The translations under genes were made by a program, and so were the position numbers. Positions 20,688 to 23,371 of a DNA stretch of 23,371 nt are shown piece by piece. The DNA lies in IMG/VR virus record IMGVR_UViG_3300043357_000021, positions 1 to 23,371 of that record; one strand, given 5' to 3'. The stretch's first letter is position 1. Every line of letters starts with the position of its first letter. A model generated the notes under the pieces. The model did not search any database. It worked only from the letters and a program-made list of their open reading frames with translations, and was not told the DNA's origin. Origin of the DNA: a virus.

Positions 20688-21383
20688 TTATACATTCCCA
20701 AACAGGCTGCCGTCAACTGTCTTCCGATGTTTCATGGAGGGAGCGAAATGAAGCTGACCTCTGCGATGACGACACCACAGGGCGGCGTAAGAGAGGCCCG
20801 ACCGCAAGGCGGCGTCGGCCAAATTCATGCGGCCCCAGGGGGTGTCCACGATGATGCTGTTTCGCTGATTGCGGTTCTGCTCCGCGCGTGTCGCCCAACG
20901 ACAATTCGCGGGAGAATACGGGCCGTTGTTGTCGATGCGTTCAATTGTCATGCCTTTCTGAAACGTCGGCAGCATATCGTCCTGAAACGCCTGGAAACTG
21001 TTCCGCCAACGGTCGCAGACCGTGATCCCTCTTCCGCCGTAGCGCGGGTAGTCGGGGGCTTTGGTGTTATAGCAACGCTCTTTGAGGCAGCTCCAAACCC
21101 CATAAAGCGGTCTCAGGGCCGCCTTGTTGGGTCCGGCCTTCCGTCGTTGCTCGCGCGTCTTCTCAGGGTTGGCGCGGCGCCAGGCGCGGTCAGCGGCGCG
21201 AGACTTCTCAGGGTCGGCGTGATATCGGGCGCGTTCCTGGGCACGGACTTTCTCAATGTTGGCCTGCCGCCACGCGTTCTGTTGCTCGCGATGGGCGGCG
21301 TTATAGGCGTCCTGCCGGGCGGCGCGTTTCTCTTTGGTCTTCAGCAAATACGCGGCGCGCTTCTCTGGTGTATTGTGCGGCAC
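20688..21383 (-). CDS. HNH homing endonuclease
   Basis: This encodes 231 residues read leftward from a GTG start at 21383; GAAGGA lies upstream on that strand. Residues 1-85 are a basic repetitive helix (AWRQANIEKVRAQERARYHA, AWRRANPEKTREQRR). Residues 92-174 carry the phage HNH pattern: RYGGRGITVCDRW, FQAFQDDM, then MTIERIDNNGPYSPANCRWA and EQNRNQR. The C-terminus (GRMNLADAALRSGLSYAALW) looks like a DNA-binding helix-turn-helix. Such enzymes nick or cut DNA and spread by copying into cut sites. It lies antisense in the late operon between + strand genes, with a small AT-rich strip at 20661-20700, as expected for an intruder. Confidence 0.9.
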   Translation of the reverse strand: MPHNTPEKRAAYLLKTKEKRAARQDAYNAAHREQQNAWRQANIEKVRAQERARYHADPEKSRAADRAWRRANPEKTREQRRKAGPNKAALRPLYGVWSCLKERCYNTKAPDYPRYGGRGITVCDRWRNSFQAFQDDMLPTFQKGMTIERIDNNGPYSPANCRWATRAEQNRNQRNSIIVDTPWGRMNLADAALRSGLSYAALWCRHRRGQLHFAPSMKHRKTVDGSLFGNV

Positions 21384-21420
21384 AGCTCTCGTTCCTTCGG
21401 TGAAAGGGCGCGGGTCAGGG

Positions 21421-21451
21421 GCGGCGGTGGCGGTCAGAACGCCATCGCCGT
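21421..21451 (+). other. Hairpin between HNH gene and next late gene
   Basis: CGGCGGTGGCG (21422-21432) pairs with CGCCATCGCCG (21440-21450), eleven pairs including one G-T, around a 7-base loop. No T-run follows on the plus strand. It lies in the 95-base gap before ATG 21479. It could be a remnant of the insertion boundary, an mRNA-processing site or weak terminator; none can be chosen from sequence. Confidence 0.45.
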
Positions 21452-21478
21452 TCCGTCATAGCAGACAGGAGCGCGAAA

Positions 21479-22288
21479 ATGGCAGGCGGTCTGACCTGGG
21501 ACGATTGGCTTAAACTGGGCCTCAGCGCGGCGGGATCGGCGGCGGGAGCGGGAGGCGGCATGGACGTGGGCAGCGGGCTCGCCATGCCGGGCGCCGAGGC
21601 GATGCCCGCGCCGGTAGGTGCCGGTGGCGGGCCCGCCATGCCCATGCCCGCTCCGGTGATGCCGAACGCCGGGCTCCCGGCGACCGTGCCGCCGCCCGGC
21701 GCGGCACCCGGCTTCGGACCGCTCACTCCCATGCCGGGCGCGCCGACCGTCACGCCCGTGCCTGGGCCAGGACCGATGAGCCTCGGCCCGTCCCCGGTGC
21801 CGCCTCCCCCCGGCGCACCCCTGCCCATGGGCCCCGGGGGCCCGGCGGGGCCGGTGCCCGACCCGGTCAATCCGGGGGCCGCCGGGATCAACCAGGGCCC
21901 CGGCTGGCTGCGGCGCAACGTCGGCTCGCCGCTTTCGGAGATGTGGAACGGCAAGCCCAAACCGGACCCGTTCGGTAATCCGGTGCTCGACGCCCAGGGC
22001 AAGCCCGTGCTCGACACGACGGGCGGCCTGACCCCCCAGCAGAAGGCTCTGGTGGGCGTCGGCAACTCCCTCGGCGGGACGCTGTCCAAAGTGGGAGCGG
22101 GAGCCCCGGCGGCGGCCCCGGCGGGTGGCGGGGCGGCTGCCGCCCGGCCGACGACGCCCACGCCGATCGACGCCGCGAGGATCTCGCAGAACCGGCTCCA
22201 GCAGCTGGCCCTGCTGCGCCAGCAGGCAACCCTCGCCGCGCCCTGGTTGCGACGTTACCAGCAGCAGCAGCAAGGACTGATGGGATAG
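21479..22288 (+). CDS. Proline/glycine-rich late protein
   Basis: This encodes a 269-residue protein with AGGAG (21467-21471) before ATG 21479. It opens with GLTWDDWLKLGLSAAGSAAG, then about 110 residues dominated by Pro, Gly, Ala and Met (PMPAPVMPNAGLPATVPPPG; SPVPPPPGAPLPMGPGG). A better-ordered middle has GWLRRNVGSPLSEMWNGKPK and the C-terminus is a Gln/Leu/Ala helix (ISQNRLQQLALLRQQATLAA, with five Gln near the end). It lies between the ejection protein and the lysozyme-like protein, so it is probably an ejection or internal virion component. No family recognised. Confidence 0.75.
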   Translation: MAGGLTWDDWLKLGLSAAGSAAGAGGGMDVGSGLAMPGAEAMPAPVGAGGGPAMPMPAPVMPNAGLPATVPPPGAAPGFGPLTPMPGAPTVTPVPGPGPMSLGPSPVPPPPGAPLPMGPGGPAGPVPDPVNPGAAGINQGPGWLRRNVGSPLSEMWNGKPKPDPFGNPVLDAQGKPVLDTTGGLTPQQKALVGVGNSLGGTLSKVGAGAPAAAPAGGGAAAARPTTPTPIDAARISQNRLQQLALLRQQATLAAPWLRRYQQQQQGLMG

Positions 22289-22297
22289 GAGGCAGCC

Positions 22298-23371
22298 ATG
22301 GCTGATGGGGACCCTGGCCTGCTCGACGACGCCTGGGACGGCTGGAAACACTGGTGGGCGCCAACGGCGACGGACGTGCCGGCGGGCTCGCCCTATGATG
22401 CCGAGACCCTGGGCCTCGCCCGCACCAACATGATCGGCGCCCTCGGCGGCAGGCTACTGGCGCTCAGCCAGGGTGGCCTGCAACCCGCGCAGCGCGCGGC
22501 GCTCCTCGGGTCGATCGGGGAGGTGCCTCAGGTGTTTCAGGACACCCTGACCAAGGGCGCCGAGATCCGCGTGCACGACGCCGCCGCGCGCAAGGCCCAG
22601 GCCGAGCTGACCAGCGAGACCGCCAGCAACGCGATGTTCGACAAGCTGATCGCGGCCAGATCCGGCGGCTCGACCGCCGGGCCCTCCGGCAACCTGCCGA
22701 CGGGCGGGGCGATCCAGCAGGCCCTGGCCGCCCTGGCCCCGGCCGAGAGCGGCGGCAACGCGGGCGCCCAGAACAGCCAGGGCTACTCTGGACGTTATCA
22801 AATAGGTTCATCTCTGGCGGCGGACTCGGGGGTCTACCGGCCCGCCCCCGGCGAGGCCGTCGCCGACGATCGCGGCCGGGCGACCAACCAGTGGCGCGGC
22901 ACGTGGGTGCTCCCCGGCATGGAGCCCATGACGCACGAACAATTCCGCGCCAACCCGCAGGCCCAGCAGGCCGCCGCCGAGGCGGCGATGGCGCACAACT
23001 GGCGCCAGATCCAGGCGGCGGGCCTCGACAAATACGTCGGGCGCGAGGTCGGCGGGGTCAACATCACCGCGCCTGGCTTGTTGCAAGGTGCCTGGTTGGG
23101 CGGCATCAAGGGGCTCCAGACGTGGCTCTCTGGCCAGGGCGACCCCCAGGACAGCAACAAGACCTCGGTCAGCAAGTGGGCCTCGCTACAACCCCCGGGC
23201 GGCGCCAGGACCATGACCGACGCCGGGGGCGGCGGCGCCTCCGAGGCGCCCGGTGGCGCGGCGTTCGTGCCGCCCACGAAGCCGAAAAGCATCGCGGACC
23301 TGACACCGGATCAGTTGATCCTGCTGCGCCAGATGCCCGCCGCGCAGCGCCCGGCGAAGATCCTCGAGCTG
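22298..23371 (+). CDS. Lysozyme-like ejection protein, partial at right edge
   Basis: Starting at ATG 22298, with AGGAGG just upstream, an open frame continues to the window end: 358 residues with no stop. The first 16 residues contain DPGLLDDAWDGW. After a helical region (about 35-125) comes a transglycosylase-like segment: QALAALAPAESGGN with Glu150 as candidate catalytic acid, then GYSGRYQIGSSLAADSGVYR, MTHEQFRANPQAQQAAAEAA and GLLQGAWLGGIKGLQTWL. The ESGG plus GRYQIG pattern is that of lysozyme-like enzymes that open a path through the cell wall during DNA entry. The C-terminal part visible is low-complexity, and more of the protein lies beyond the edge. Confidence 0.8.
   Translation, partial: MADGDPGLLDDAWDGWKHWWAPTATDVPAGSPYDAETLGLARTNMIGALGGRLLALSQGGLQPAQRAALLGSIGEVPQVFQDTLTKGAEIRVHDAAARKAQAELTSETASNAMFDKLIAARSGGSTAGPSGNLPTGGAIQQALAALAPAESGGNAGAQNSQGYSGRYQIGSSLAADSGVYRPAPGEAVADDRGRATNQWRGTWVLPGMEPMTHEQFRANPQAQQAAAEAAMAHNWRQIQAAGLDKYVGREVGGVNITAPGLLQGAWLGGIKGLQTWLSGQGDPQDSNKTSVSKWASLQPPGGARTMTDAGGGGASEAPGGAAFVPPTKPKSIADLTPDQLILLRQMPAAQRPAKILEL

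Noticed and set aside
20727-21461. Long plus-strand frame of 244 residues across the HNH region
   Set aside because: It is the mirror of a clearly recognisable HNH endonuclease on the minus strand and has no recognisable domain.
1-23371. tRNA genes, CRISPR arrays, insertion sequences, attachment sites
   Set aside because: No cloverleaf-like sequence, regularly spaced direct repeats, transposase or integrase frame, or duplicated core site was seen.

Overview
The window looks like a contiguous piece of a GC-rich genome of a tailed, probably short-tailed (podovirus-like) bacteriophage or prophage. Reasons: a portal, scaffold, DUF5309-type coat protein and head-tail adaptor follow one another; then come tail-fibre, collar, tailspike and P22 gp10-like nozzle genes and ejection-type proteins. 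I see no tape-measure, sheath or long tail-tube gene. The strong G/C third-position bias and the accessory families in the left part point to a GC-rich proteobacterial host, perhaps an alphaproteobacterium; that is inference. No terminase, integrase, polymerase, tRNA or CRISPR array was recognised here.

Left region (1-3435): a tightly packed rightward series of small, mostly unknown genes. It includes three small membrane or cysteine-rich proteins, two families that I know mainly from plasmids and integrative elements (703-1287 and 1675-1968), and two helix-turn-helix regulators (2267-2482 and 2825-3355). A candidate sigma70-type promoter (595-624) with a long perfect hairpin immediately downstream precedes 703. 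The region ends at two tandem hairpins with a T-run (3366-3433), a convincing rho-independent terminator.

Middle region (3436-12330): after a 183-base non-coding gap come a proline-rich protein, a BPSL0067-family cysteine hydrolase and a small membrane protein (a likely lysis pair). Then follow the portal with an unusual proline/glycine-rich insertion, a conserved 577-residue phage protein of unproven function, a small helical protein, the scaffold, the major capsid protein with a C-terminal PKD-like domain, and a small head protein. Most junctions overlap by 1-8 bases, so translation is probably coupled.

Right region (12330-23371): adaptor, tail-fibre family protein, small tail protein, collar-type fibre with HxH motifs, tailspike, a small protein, gp10-like nozzle, two small virion proteins, an ejection protein, a proline/glycine-rich protein, and an unfinished lysozyme-like ejection protein running off the right edge. 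Two genes run the other way inside this late operon: a short CxxC...CxxC zinc-ribbon ORF (17111-17290) and an HNH endonuclease (20688-21383), the latter a likely homing intruder.

The points most worth following are the coat-PKD fusion, the antisense zinc-ribbon gene, an N-terminal DPGLLD..W..W motif shared by two otherwise unrelated late proteins (a possible virion-targeting tag), the portal insertion, and paired GCAA-N3-TTGC dyads in the two gene-free gaps that precede late genes.
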